A stretch of DNA of 64,000 bases from Granulosicoccus sp045106195 (GTDB lineage Bacteria > Pseudomonadota > Gammaproteobacteria > Granulosicoccales > Granulosicoccaceae). Position numbers and translations under genes: made by a program. The stretch is from the NCBI GenBank assembly GCA_045106195.1, contig JBGCEH010000024.1, forward strand, positions 62,001 through 126,000, written 5' to 3'. Shown in pieces: positions 1 through 8,674 of this stretch. The notes under the pieces were generated by a model. The model saw only the letters and a list, made by a program, of their open reading frames with translations. It did not search any database and was not told the origin of the DNA. Within the stretch, counting starts at the first letter, position 1, and each line of letters opens with the position of its first letter.

Positions 1-1
1 A

Positions 2-184
2 ACACGTTTTGCAGAGGAGCTGTGGGCACTGCATGAGGCTGGTGCGCTGCATCCGGACATGCAGCTCTCGGGTAAATTCCGTCGTGAAGAAGGTCATGCC
101 GACGTAGATTCAGTATTACAGCAAATTCAGGAAGCATTCCGCGAAGAGATGGAGCGGCGAGAAAGGATGCTGGACGATGACTGA
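2..184 (+). CDS. C-terminal end of an unidentified protein (5' partial)
   Basis: An open frame enters from the left edge and stops with TGA at 182-184, giving about 60 residues. The visible part is charged and probably helical. It contains FAEELWALHEAG near the edge and ends in a run of Glu and Arg followed by three Asp. I do not recognise the family. The frame stays open from the edge and its composition looks protein-like, which is the only support for it being real. The next gene starts 430 bases downstream, so this is probably the last gene of its operon. Confidence 0.6.
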   Translation, partial: TRFAEELWALHEAGALHPDMQLSGKFRREEGHADVDSVLQQIQEAFREEMERRERMLDDD

Positions 185-614
185 CCGCAAACAGTAAATC
201 CGGCTTTAACTCAACAAGGCTCTGAACAATCGGATGGTTGAAGGTTAGCGCCGCCAACCTATCACCGCCTGCGCGAAATTCGGTGCGTCCGTCCTACTGA
301 AATCAGCTAACACCTACCTGCCGGCGATCCGCGGACATGCTGCCAGAGACTTTCTGTACATAACCAAACTACGGTTAAAAATGCCGTCTGGCCTATCGGT
401 TTTTGTACCAGATGAAACCCTTTGAAAAACGTAGTTCACGCCCATTGCGCTATTCTTCTTCAAAAGCGCGTTGGCCGATGGAACAGTGGTATTTGGTCGC
501 CAGAACACAGGATTCTGCATCAATTTCGTGAAAGCCACGAAATAACGTTAAGTTTTGTGCGTCTGACTGCCGATACTCGGTCTCATGCGCACGTTCTCAA
601 TCCCACCTTAACGA
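185..614. other. Intergenic region, nothing clear
   Basis: This is 430 bases without a gene I can support. A short inverted repeat, AGGTT at 242-246 and AACCT at 256-260, could end transcription of the upstream gene, but it lacks a T-tract. Two short open frames on opposite strands lie in the second half. They have no recognisable motif and no ribosome site, so I left them out. The promoter of the downstream gene should lie here. Confidence 0.5.
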
Positions 615-1439
615 ATGCCATCGAACGACTTCCTACATAAAATCATACGCGTGACGCTGCGGCCGTTCATCAGGCTGCTACTACGCTATGGCATTGGATA
701 CGGAGAATTTGCCCAGGTGTGTAAAGAGTTGTTTGTGGAAGTTGCAGACACAGATTTCCGAATAGCTGATCGCAAGCAAACAGTCTCACGCATTTCCGTT
801 CTCACCGGAATTACGCGTCGCGAGATCAAGCACATCCGGGAGACGGCATCAGACAATTCAAGGAAATATTTTCCATACAACCACGCCGCTCGCGTGTTGT
901 CGTCATGGATGAATGATCCCGAATTTCAGGACGAGGACGGAAATGCTGATCAACTAACTGCCAGTACGGACGGCGATGGCACATTCAACAAACTTGTCCT
1001 CAAGTACGGACACAACACGCCCTACCGGGCCATTCTTGATGAACTGATCAGGGTAGGCGCAGTAGATGTTGACGAAAATGGTACTGCCCGTATGGTTTCA
1101 ACAGGCTACGTGCCCGCGAAGGATTCCGAAAAACTGCTCAGTATTGCCATGCAAAGTGTTGCTGACCATATCAGCACGATTGATTTCAATGATGAAAACA
1201 AACCCGATACTTCACGCCTGCAATTAGCGGTGAATTACGACAATGTGACAGATGATGGAGTGGAAGTGTTCCGGCAGGTCAGTCGCGAAAAATGCAAGGA
1301 AATCCTCGTTTTCCTGGATCGTTTTCTGGCTACCCAGGATCGAGATAGCAACCCTGCTATTAAAGGATCAGGCAAGAGCAGAACAGGGATTGGCATTTTC
1401 TACTTCGAGGAAAGACATGACCCTGAATCAAACGACTAA
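615..1439 (+). CDS. DUF6502 family protein
   Basis: This 274-residue protein matches the general pattern of DUF6502, found mainly in marine gammaproteobacteria: an N-terminal alpha-helical part with an RYGIGYGEF segment, a helix-turn-helix-like stretch around TVSRISVLTGITRREIK (residues 56-72), and an acidic middle. The C-terminus ends near GIGIFYFEE. I infer a DNA-binding regulatory role from the helix-turn-helix-like region; no biochemical function is established to my knowledge. It overlaps the following lipoprotein gene by 23 bases, so the two are probably translationally coupled. No good Shine-Dalgarno sequence precedes the ATG at 615, leaving the exact start uncertain. Confidence 0.8.
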   Translation: MPSNDFLHKIIRVTLRPFIRLLLRYGIGYGEFAQVCKELFVEVADTDFRIADRKQTVSRISVLTGITRREIKHIRETASDNSRKYFPYNHAARVLSSWMNDPEFQDEDGNADQLTASTDGDGTFNKLVLKYGHNTPYRAILDELIRVGAVDVDENGTARMVSTGYVPAKDSEKLLSIAMQSVADHISTIDFNDENKPDTSRLQLAVNYDNVTDDGVEVFRQVSREKCKEILVFLDRFLATQDRDSNPAIKGSGKSRTGIGIFYFEERHDPESND

Positions 1440-3030
1440 TTGCACTATACGAGATCGACTTGGCGTGCTCTATCGTGCAGTCACTCTAATCTGCATTCTA
1501 TGGGTGCTCAGTGCATGCGGCGGAGGCCTGGGCGGCAGCGGTGATGGTGGTAACAACACTGGCCGTGGCGGCAATAGCATTTTCATCCCGCTTCCCGATG
1601 CGTTTGAGCCGTCTTATCAGTTCCGGAACGTCCCTGAGCGAATGATTGCCCAGTTCCCATCCAGTCTAGCGAATGACGAATCTGAGGCAGAGCTGGCAGA
1701 AGCGTCGCCCTACAACATTCTGACGTCGACGGTCGCCCACCTTATCGACGCAAAGCTGGAGATCGGCCTTTTACAGCTGCATCTGGAAGTCAACTGGCAG
1801 CAGATGGTTGATCACTGCGCAACCACCTCGATAGACAGTGGCTGTGATCTGGCTGACGCTGGTATAAGCACATCTTATTCATCGGCTATGGCATCGTGGG
1901 AGTATGTGTTGAGGGCAGGAATCGCTCTTGAGCGATCCGGAGAAGTGGATACATTGCCTGACGAGATACAGGCAGAGATTGCTCAGCTTGTTACAGCAAA
2001 AATCGGTTCGCCGCTAGGGATCAGCAGCGGTAGTCTTACAACTTACTCATCTGGCAGCTATCGCTACGAAGTCATCGTCGTCGCAGATCTCGGCTTTGGA
2101 GAAACGATATACACCACCCGCTGGTCAGATGACAAGGACTTAACCTTTGTATCATTGGCTCAAATCGGTGACAACGCTGTCGACAATCTGCAGTCGTCCA
2201 CAAACAACCGGCAATCGGCAAATGGTTTCAGCAATTCTATTCTGATGACAACGTTCGACAACGGTGCCAGACAGGAACGCCAGCTCAATCTCAATAGTCC
2301 ACTCAATTCCAGTGATCTTGGTTTTGAGTCCAACCTCACCGAGATTCAAGATTCAACCAAAATTGACTACTATTCGATTGGCAATGCGAGCACGTCCGGT
2401 GGCTACCTCAGTTCAGAGCAATCTTCCGAAAACGACACTGACATGAAAATTTCGGAATACTTTCGTGAATCGTTCACCGAGAACGCTGAACTGGAATCGC
2501 GATCAATCTGTCGAATGAGCTCGGGGAAAACTCAGTGTGATAGTGAACAGAGCTGGGAAGTTGTCACATCCAGTGATCCGATAGTGTCTCAGTACTTTCT
2601 TTCACCCGCTCAGCTGGATGAGGTGGAGAGTCGCTTGATGCCTTTTGAGCTCGATATACAGGGCGTGTCACTCGAACTCGATACCCTGCTGCTTATTCGC
2701 CGCGAAAATCTAACCATTTCATTCTCTGCTACCGGGGTGATAGTGACCTTGCCTGGCCTGGGTACTTTCGATCTAAGCAACAATTCAGTTGTTCCTGAAG
2801 CCGGCGTCGATGCAGAGAACCCCGAGCCTTTCAGCAACTTTGCAGATAGCGTACTGTGCAGAATCAACACTGCACTGATCGACGGTCAGACACAGTACCG
2901 CTCGTTCTGTGCCGGTACAACTGAAGAAATAGAAAAAGCTCTGGTTATCGGTGAATCGTTTCGCGAGGGCGAATTGGTTATTGAATGGCAAGCCAATGCA
3001 TCGGTAGATGTTATAGAAAACCAGCGTTGA
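1417..3030 (+). CDS. Putative lipoprotein coupled to the DUF6502 gene
   Basis: The protein is about 537 residues. The start at 1417 is chosen because GAGGAAAG ends a few bases before it and because it gives a proper lipoprotein signal: a basic N-terminus, a hydrophobic stretch and the lipobox LSAC with Cys34, followed by a Gly/Ser-rich linker. A longer in-frame reading from 1252 would lie inside the upstream gene and bury the signal. The mature part is Ser-, Asp- and Glu-rich with scattered Cys pairs and no enzyme motif I recognise. It is expected to be anchored in the outer membrane or periplasm. The 23-base overlap with the DUF6502 gene suggests a joint function, which remains unknown. Confidence 0.8.
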   Translation: MTLNQTTNCTIRDRLGVLYRAVTLICILWVLSACGGGLGGSGDGGNNTGRGGNSIFIPLPDAFEPSYQFRNVPERMIAQFPSSLANDESEAELAEASPYNILTSTVAHLIDAKLEIGLLQLHLEVNWQQMVDHCATTSIDSGCDLADAGISTSYSSAMASWEYVLRAGIALERSGEVDTLPDEIQAEIAQLVTAKIGSPLGISSGSLTTYSSGSYRYEVIVVADLGFGETIYTTRWSDDKDLTFVSLAQIGDNAVDNLQSSTNNRQSANGFSNSILMTTFDNGARQERQLNLNSPLNSSDLGFESNLTEIQDSTKIDYYSIGNASTSGGYLSSEQSSENDTDMKISEYFRESFTENAELESRSICRMSSGKTQCDSEQSWEVVTSSDPIVSQYFLSPAQLDEVESRLMPFELDIQGVSLELDTLLLIRRENLTISFSATGVIVTLPGLGTFDLSNNSVVPEAGVDAENPEPFSNFADSVLCRINTALIDGQTQYRSFCAGTTEEIEKALVIGESFREGELVIEWQANASVDVIENQR

Positions 3031-3056
3031 CAGATTTATTGTCGGGTATGTTTCAC

Positions 3057-3068
3057 TACACTAGTGTA
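3057..3068. repeat. Perfect 12-base palindrome
   Basis: TACACTAGTGTA is fully self-complementary and lies in the 60-base gap between the lipoprotein gene (+) and the ABC ATPase remnant (-). It has no loop or T-tract, so a DNA-binding site or chance is as likely as a terminator. Confidence 0.35.
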
Positions 3069-3090
3069 ACGTAATACTCGATATCGAATT

Positions 3091-3567
3091 TCAGGCATGC
3101 TGATTACCAACACTGGCCAGATATAATTCGCGGGTGTAGGCATGCTTGAACACTCCAGTTGCCAATGTATTCGTCGAACAGTTTTCTACTATCCTGCCGT
3201 GTTGCATGACCGCCATACGCTCACACATAAATCCCACCACAGGTAAACTGTGAGACACCAGAAGGTAGCTCAGACTTTGTTCTGCGCGCAGCCTTTTCAG
3301 CAAATTCAAAACCTCGGCTTGCACCGAAACATCCAACGCTGACGTTGGTTCATCAAGCAGCATCAAGGAAGGCTCAAGCATCAGGGCACGTGCAATTGCA
3401 ACACGTTGTCTTTGCCCACCAGACAGTTGGTGAGGGAAACGAAAACGAAAACGTTGATCAAGCCCGACCGCTGCCAACATATCAGGTACTCGCCGGTTAC
3501 GATCACCTATGCCATGGACCAAAAGCGGTTCAGACAGAATGCTATCAATTGTATGGATCGCCGAGAG
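3091..3567 (-). pseudogene. Truncated Opp/Dpp-type ABC ATPase (C-terminal half only)
   Basis: About 158 codons match the second half of a peptide/opine-type ABC ATPase. The signature HQLSGGQRQR, the Walker B segment LMLLDEPTSALDVSVQ and the switch His in LLVSHSLPV are all intact. The Walker A and Q-loop half, roughly 110-120 residues, is absent. Family-like sequence (ILSEPLLVHGI) continues upstream of the first possible start, a TTG at 3522, and then meets an in-frame TAG at 3568-3570. The open frame therefore begins in the middle of the domain. Fourteen bases upstream is the stop of the aminotransferase fusion gene. The conserved core suggests a fairly recent deletion. A protein made from the TTG could not bind ATP normally. 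Confidence 0.85.
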
Positions 3568-3580
3568 CTATTTTACAAAC

Positions 3581-6500
3581 TCAGTTCATTACCGTTTCTT
3601 TGAAGATGTTTTCCAAGTTTTCCAATAACCAATCGACATCACACTCTTCAATAGTTAATGGTGGACGAATTTTCAGAACGTTATTGTCGGGCCCTTCGAG
3701 GCCTGCAAGTATGCGCTTGTCACGCAAACGATTGACCAGATGAGCAGCCTGTGCTGTTGCCGGGCTAAGAATCCGTCTGTCGCTAACCAACTCAAGGCCC
3801 ACAAACAAGCCCATGCCACGCACGTCGCCGATCAACTCATGACGCTGCTGCAATTCAATCAAGCCTGTTTCCAATCTCTGCCCCATATTGGTTGCGTTTT
3901 TTTGCAACCCTTCATGCCTGACAATATCAAGTACCGTTTTGCCAATCATGCATGACAGGACGGAGCCACCAAACGTGGAAAAGAATTCCGGACCCTGCGC
4001 AAATGATTCAGCAATCTGCCTGGTGGTTACCACCACCCCTAGAGGGTGACCATTACCAATAGGTTTACCGAGAACGACAATATCGGGCGTAACCTCCTGC
4101 TGTTCAAAACCGTAAAAGTACGCTCCCAGTCGCCCTAATCCCGTCTGCACTTCGTCGGCAATGCACACTCCACCAGCCGCACGAATCTTCCCGTACACCT
4201 GTGAAAGATAACCGTCCGGGGGGATAATCTGCCCTGCAACGCTGGGAAACGTCTCGGCAATGAATCCCGCCAGTTTTCCTCCGCGTGCCTCGATACGCTG
4301 TAACGCATCATCAACCTGAGCGGCATAGCAGCTTGCAGTGTCACATTCACGTCGGCGGTATCGTCCGCGATAGTCATCGGGACTATCAACCAACTGAACC
4401 CATTCAGCTTGCCCAATCCCCCCCGGAGCATTGAATTTATAGGCGGATATATCAACAGCTCCCGTGGTGTTTCCGTGATAACCATGATTAGGGGTAATGA
4501 CGTCCTTGCCACCCGTTACTGCACGCGCCAGCCGCAAAGCCAGTTCGTTTGCTTCAGAACCGGAGTTAACAAAGTAACAAACTGACAACCCATCAGGCAT
4601 CGTCGCCAACACCGCCTCAGCAAACGCAGACTGCGCAGGATGCAGATAACGGGTATTACTGTTCAATCGACTAAGCTGTCTGGCAACGACAGCCTGAATA
4701 TCGGGGTGTGCATGTCCAACATGCGGCACGTTATTGTAAGCATCAAGGTAAGTCCTGCCCCACTGATCGAAAAGATAATGCCGATATCCGCGAAGCAAAA
4801 GCAGTGGTTCACGGTAGCTGAGTTTCAGGTTTGGCCCAAAATGCTTCTGACGAGCAGTGCGACACGCCACCTCATCGACGGGCTGGTAAGCTATTCTCTC
4901 ATCCGGCAGATTGAGTAGTGCAGCAGGATTTGGGCACAGCGAACACCACAGCCCTCTATCATCCGGACAGGCAACACCGGGCCAGTCGATTCCCATACCA
5001 GCCAGACTCAACGCTAGCTGCAAATGCAAATGTGGCGCCCAACCACCATTGCACTTAGATGTTCCAAGACGCCCTATGGTCCGGCCAGCATCGACTACGT
5101 GTCCAACAGACAAATGCTTACAACTTTCAGGATCAAGATGCCCATACAAACTATAGAAACGATCATCCTCGTCATTCCTGTGCTCAAGAACAACCAGGCC
5201 TCCGTAGTCAAGGTGTGACGTCCGGTTCTCAACAGCGATAACCACGCCTGAAAGCACAACTACAACTTCGGTTCCAGCAGGTGCGAAGACATCCACACCC
5301 AAGTGGACCGTACGCCGCTTACTCGCGTTGTACGGCACGGCCCTGAAGGCGGCATCCGTATAAACCAGTCGAGGCTCTCCATACCCACCCAGCGACAAAC
5401 CCTCTCCCCCCAGTGACGTTGCTTCTATGCTATCAAGCCGAAACGGATTTTTCGGTATCGACACGGCATCAACAGACAATGTCATCACCGGAACATCTTC
5501 CAGTGAAGTGCCAAACATTGGTAGCAGGTGTCCACACTGAGATGCCAGGTATTTTCTGATACGTTGCGCACCGCTCACCACATCCAATCCACAGGCAAGA
5601 CGAACCCGTTCGACCAGCCAGTGTGTTTTGATGTCTGCTTCCAGGAACCTCCATGCCGGTGCCTGCGAGACCAACAGGTAGGGATCATTCGGACGATCCA
5701 GAGACAGCAGTGACGATGTAACTACACTTACAGCAAGACGAAGGCGCAACAAAGGCAACAAAAGATCAATTTCCGCTTCAGTTACTGGCTGATGCTTGTG
5801 GAATCCGCTGACGAGAGCCGCCACGGCCTGGCCGGGGTCAGCTCGATCAAGTACAACGTAAGCAGCAGCTATGGCAAGATCACAAATACGGGGGGCTGAA
5901 CACATATCTCCGAAATCTATGATACCGGCGATCTGGGCAGATTCGCCAGCCAGATGACCTATGACGATGTTGTTATCATTGACATCATTGTGAATGGCAA
6001 CGTATGGCAGCTGCTCAAGCACGGGTTTGATCTGTAGATAGTCATCAAGAATACTTGCCAGCAGTTGGTCTCGCCCACTATTTGCAAAGTGACGAAAATG
6101 CCCGGCAATCCATTCTGCCTGCATAAGATTCCAGCTGAACGTACGATGCAGTTGAGGGTGATCAAATCCAGCTAGCGCCTGGTGCAGTTGTCCGACTTGC
6201 TCCCCGAGTGCGCGAACTAGCGAGACCGTTACCGGTTCGAACTGACTATACAAAGTGCCATTGATAAAAGACAGCACCCATATCAAACGCTGATCACCAG
6301 TCTCATCAGAAACTCGCTCAAAATCCTGACCCTCTAACGTCCGCACCACCTTCGATACCAACACCGGCGTTTGGGTACGCTGTAAATACGCCAACGCTCG
6401 ACATTGCATCTCCACAAACGCCACATCACAATCGGTGCGCATGACTTTGACCAGATAGTGTTGCCCGTCAGCGCTAACCGCAGCCATGTTCAGATCAAAT

Positions 6501-6583
6501 TCACCATCCAGTGGGCTCAGGTACGCATCAATACCCCAGTGCGCTTGCAATGCGTCCTGAATGACTGAAAACCCGACATTCAA
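3581..6583 (-). CDS. Kinase (APH-like) - M23 peptidase-like - class III aminotransferase fusion
   Basis: A protein of about 1000 residues with three domains. Residues 1 to about 360 are an aminoglycoside phosphotransferase/hydroxylysine-kinase-like domain with HNDVNDNN and the IIDFGD metal motif. About 400-540 is an M23 peptidase-like domain with HLGVD and HLHLQ. About 580-1000 is a class III PLP-fold enzyme with DEVQTGLGRLG and a probable PLP lysine in VLGKPIGNG. Animal relatives of the outer domains are hydroxylysine kinase and the AGXT2L phospho-lyases, so a phosphorylate-then-eliminate route on an amino alcohol is a reasonable inference. The start is uncertain: TTG at 6583 fits the family, while a TTG at 6670 would overlap the amidase gene. 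It is the last intact gene of the Liv/amidase operon. Confidence 0.85.
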   Translation of the reverse strand: MNVGFSVIQDALQAHWGIDAYLSPLDGEFDLNMAAVSADGQHYLVKVMRTDCDVAFVEMQCRALAYLQRTQTPVLVSKVVRTLEGQDFERVSDETGDQRLIWVLSFINGTLYSQFEPVTVSLVRALGEQVGQLHQALAGFDHPQLHRTFSWNLMQAEWIAGHFRHFANSGRDQLLASILDDYLQIKPVLEQLPYVAIHNDVNDNNIVIGHLAGESAQIAGIIDFGDMCSAPRICDLAIAAAYVVLDRADPGQAVAALVSGFHKHQPVTEAEIDLLLPLLRLRLAVSVVTSSLLSLDRPNDPYLLVSQAPAWRFLEADIKTHWLVERVRLACGLDVVSGAQRIRKYLASQCGHLLPMFGTSLEDVPVMTLSVDAVSIPKNPFRLDSIEATSLGGEGLSLGGYGEPRLVYTDAAFRAVPYNASKRRTVHLGVDVFAPAGTEVVVVLSGVVIAVENRTSHLDYGGLVVLEHRNDEDDRFYSLYGHLDPESCKHLSVGHVVDAGRTIGRLGTSKCNGGWAPHLHLQLALSLAGMGIDWPGVACPDDRGLWCSLCPNPAALLNLPDERIAYQPVDEVACRTARQKHFGPNLKLSYREPLLLLRGYRHYLFDQWGRTYLDAYNNVPHVGHAHPDIQAVVARQLSRLNSNTRYLHPAQSAFAEAVLATMPDGLSVCYFVNSGSEANELALRLARAVTGGKDVITPNHGYHGNTTGAVDISAYKFNAPGGIGQAEWVQLVDSPDDYRGRYRRRECDTASCYAAQVDDALQRIEARGGKLAGFIAETFPSVAGQIIPPDGYLSQVYGKIRAAGGVCIADEVQTGLGRLGAYFYGFEQQEVTPDIVVLGKPIGNGHPLGVVVTTRQIAESFAQGPEFFSTFGGSVLSCMIGKTVLDIVRHEGLQKNATNMGQRLETGLIELQQRHELIGDVRGMGLFVGLELVSDRRILSPATAQAAHLVNRLRDKRILAGLEGPDNNVLKIRPPLTIEECDVDWLLENLENIFKETVMN

Positions 6584-6627
6584 AATAGTCGACCGAATCT
6601 GATGGGGTTGATCAATGAAATCAATAC

Positions 6628-7566
6628 TTATCCCAACACGGTCTTTGGAAAGTAAAACGATACGGTCCAATTAGGCATATCAACAATTTCGCTAATGCGC
6701 AAATCACCACACACGCTGCACAACATGTACGCATCAACTGCCGGCATGTTAGTACTGGCACACACCCAGTCGATCATGCCACTCACCGCATCACGCGCTG
6801 CGGACATAAGGTCAGGTCCAATTCCGGTTGTCACCTGATAACCTGCAACATCAAGATGACGTGTGACCGGGCCATCGGTTTCGAATCGTGGGAATGCATA
6901 GTTTGCCCCCTTGACCAAGTCCACTTTGATATCAACCACCATAGGGCTCTCGATAGCCGTTCCACAAATTTCGCCATCGCCCTGCGCAGCATGGGTATCG
7001 CCAAGGGATAACAGTCCGCCGGCAACCTCAACAGGCAAGTACAGCGTCGTACCAACAGCATTGTCGCGAATGTCGAGATTCCCCCCAACCCGCCTGGGAG
7101 GTACAACCGAGTGTTGTCCGGATTCAGCAAGCGCAAGACCTACGGTGCCACAGAAAGGCTTCAACGGGACACGTCCGCCCGGTCCATACAAGGCAGGGGC
7201 AAGTGTATTGGCATCATACTGCCAGACGTGTAAACGACTTTCAGTGAACTGATCTGCCAGCAATCCGAAACCCGGTATGTTGGCGGTCCAGCCCCAACCG
7301 GATGGCTCGAAGTGCAAAAAGCGGATAGCTACAGCATCACCCGGCTCGGCACCCTCAATATAGACAGGACCTGTAACCGGATTGACGTTGTTAAAGTCCA
7401 GTTGATCAAGATCTTCAAGCGTGGAGGCTGAGGATAGTTGACCGCCGGATGAATCAATGGTTTCAATCTGGATGGTTTGACCGGGCGCAACACTTATCAC
7501 GGGCTCTATCGAATTGTCCCAGCCTATGTGATGCTGATGACTATGAATCGTATGGTTGCAGTTCAT
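6628..7566 (-). CDS. Acetamidase/formamidase family protein
   Basis: About 312 residues of the FmdA/AmdA family, which hydrolyses short amides to the acid and ammonia. Supporting features are the HHIGWDNS start, a GYxxxGxG-like core and the segment GDTHAAQGDGEICGTAIE (about residues 190-207), a hallmark of the family, followed by paired Cys near the end (SVCGD). ATG 7566 is chosen over TTG 7587 because AAGAGG lies 9-10 bases before it. The enzyme is cytoplasmic. It sits between livM and the fusion gene on the same strand, so it probably acts on the compound brought in by this transporter or on a product of it. The actual amide is unknown. Confidence 0.9.
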   Translation of the reverse strand: MNCNHTIHSHQHHIGWDNSIEPVISVAPGQTIQIETIDSSGGQLSSASTLEDLDQLDFNNVNPVTGPVYIEGAEPGDAVAIRFLHFEPSGWGWTANIPGFGLLADQFTESRLHVWQYDANTLAPALYGPGGRVPLKPFCGTVGLALAESGQHSVVPPRRVGGNLDIRDNAVGTTLYLPVEVAGGLLSLGDTHAAQGDGEICGTAIESPMVVDIKVDLVKGANYAFPRFETDGPVTRHLDVAGYQVTTGIGPDLMSAARDAVSGMIDWVCASTNMPAVDAYMLCSVCGDLRISEIVDMPNWTVSFYFPKTVLG

Positions 7567-7633
7567 CGCAGTTCGCCTCTTATTCAAAGTTTATATGGAG
7601 CATTTATATCCCTTCAGCAGATTTCTCAGCACA

Positions 7634-8674
7634 CTACCGACGCTTGCGTCTGAAAAACTGTTCGATCTCGGTGTTGCCCATAATGCCACTGGAACGAAAC
7701 GCCATGGTGACGACAATTACAACTCCCAACATGATTCCGGACAGTCCCAGCAACTCTGGAAGCTGGATACCAAGCAGCTCGGGCCCCGTTTCCAGAAACC
7801 GTACACCTTCAAGGCCAAAGGAGATCAGGATTGTCCCAAGTACGGCACCGGTAACAGTTCGCATACCTCCGAGTATCAACATCGCAACCGTCAGAAAAAC
7901 ATGTGTGAAATAAAAGGGTCTTGCGCTTATGGTGCCAAGAAAGTAAGCGTAACTGATACCAGCTACAGCAAGAAAAACCGAACCCAGGACCCAGGCAATA
8001 AGACGTACACGGTAAACGTTGACACCCATTGAGCGGGCACCAACCTCATCGTCGGCGCTCGCACGCAACTGTATGCCCCATCTTGATTCACGAAAGCCAC
8101 GGGCGACAAAGACAGCGACAACGGTGATGACGAGAATACTGTTTATGTCAAAGACCTGAGGAATACCAAAGAAGGCTTGCTTGCCTTTGAAAATGTCGGT
8201 TCGGTGCAGGAAGATTGAATGCACAATAACCAGCAAGGCCAGGGAGACAATCGTGGCACCAATGCCTGTAAGTCGCGTGATAATCAACCCCACAAGCCAG
8301 GCAAGCAATGCGGTAATGGCAATAGCAATAAGCGCCGAAGTCAAGGGATCAAGCGCAAATGTGTTTAGCCCCCAGGGCGCATTCGGCAAGGAGATAGCCT
8401 TGACATTGACAGGCGTAACACAAATAGCAGCGGCATAGGCACCTATTCCCATAAACGCACTGTGCGACAGGTTGGTAATATTGGAGTTACCCATAAACAC
8501 CTGCAAACCCAATACAACCAGCAAATTGACATAGGCTGCATACACAATGCGGAGCTGGTAACGCTGGCCGAAGTACACCACCAGCAGGCCGATGGTTACC
8601 AGCAATATTGATAACAAAACTGAGCCCAGTAGCCCACTCCGCTGATCGCGACTCATGAAAGGGAACAAGCTCAC
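7634..8674 (-). CDS. livM: Branched-chain-type ABC permease, LivM-like
   Basis: A 346-residue inner-membrane protein with about nine to ten hydrophobic segments and the LivM signature region GVNVYRVRLIAWVLGSVFLA followed by GGMRTVTGAVLG. It forms the transmembrane channel together with the LivH-like protein. The GTG start at 8674 overlaps the stop of livH by four bases (GTGA), a typical coupling arrangement; an internal ATG at 8656 is the alternative. Members of this transporter class carry branched-chain amino acids, urea, short amides and other small nitrogen compounds. The adjacent amidase makes an amide plausible here. Confidence 0.93.
   Translation of the reverse strand: MSLFPFMSRDQRSGLLGSVLLSILLVTIGLLVVYFGQRYQLRIVYAAYVNLLVVLGLQVFMGNSNITNLSHSAFMGIGAYAAAICVTPVNVKAISLPNAPWGLNTFALDPLTSALIAIAITALLAWLVGLIITRLTGIGATIVSLALLVIVHSIFLHRTDIFKGKQAFFGIPQVFDINSILVITVVAVFVARGFRESRWGIQLRASADDEVGARSMGVNVYRVRLIAWVLGSVFLAVAGISYAYFLGTISARPFYFTHVFLTVAMLILGGMRTVTGAVLGTILISFGLEGVRFLETGPELLGIQLPELLGLSGIMLGVVIVVTMAFRSSGIMGNTEIEQFFRRKRR

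Noticed and set aside
422..640. A 72-codon open frame on the plus strand upstream of the DUF6502 gene
   Set aside because: No ribosome site, no recognisable motif, overlaps the start of a well-supported gene in another frame.
1252..1416. An extended N-terminus for the lipoprotein
   Set aside because: It lies inside the DUF6502 gene and would hide the signal peptide; ATG 1417 has a good ribosome site.
3057..3068. Considered as a recombination or integration site next to the ABC remnant
   Set aside because: A 12-base palindrome alone with no integrase, tRNA or direct repeats is not enough support.
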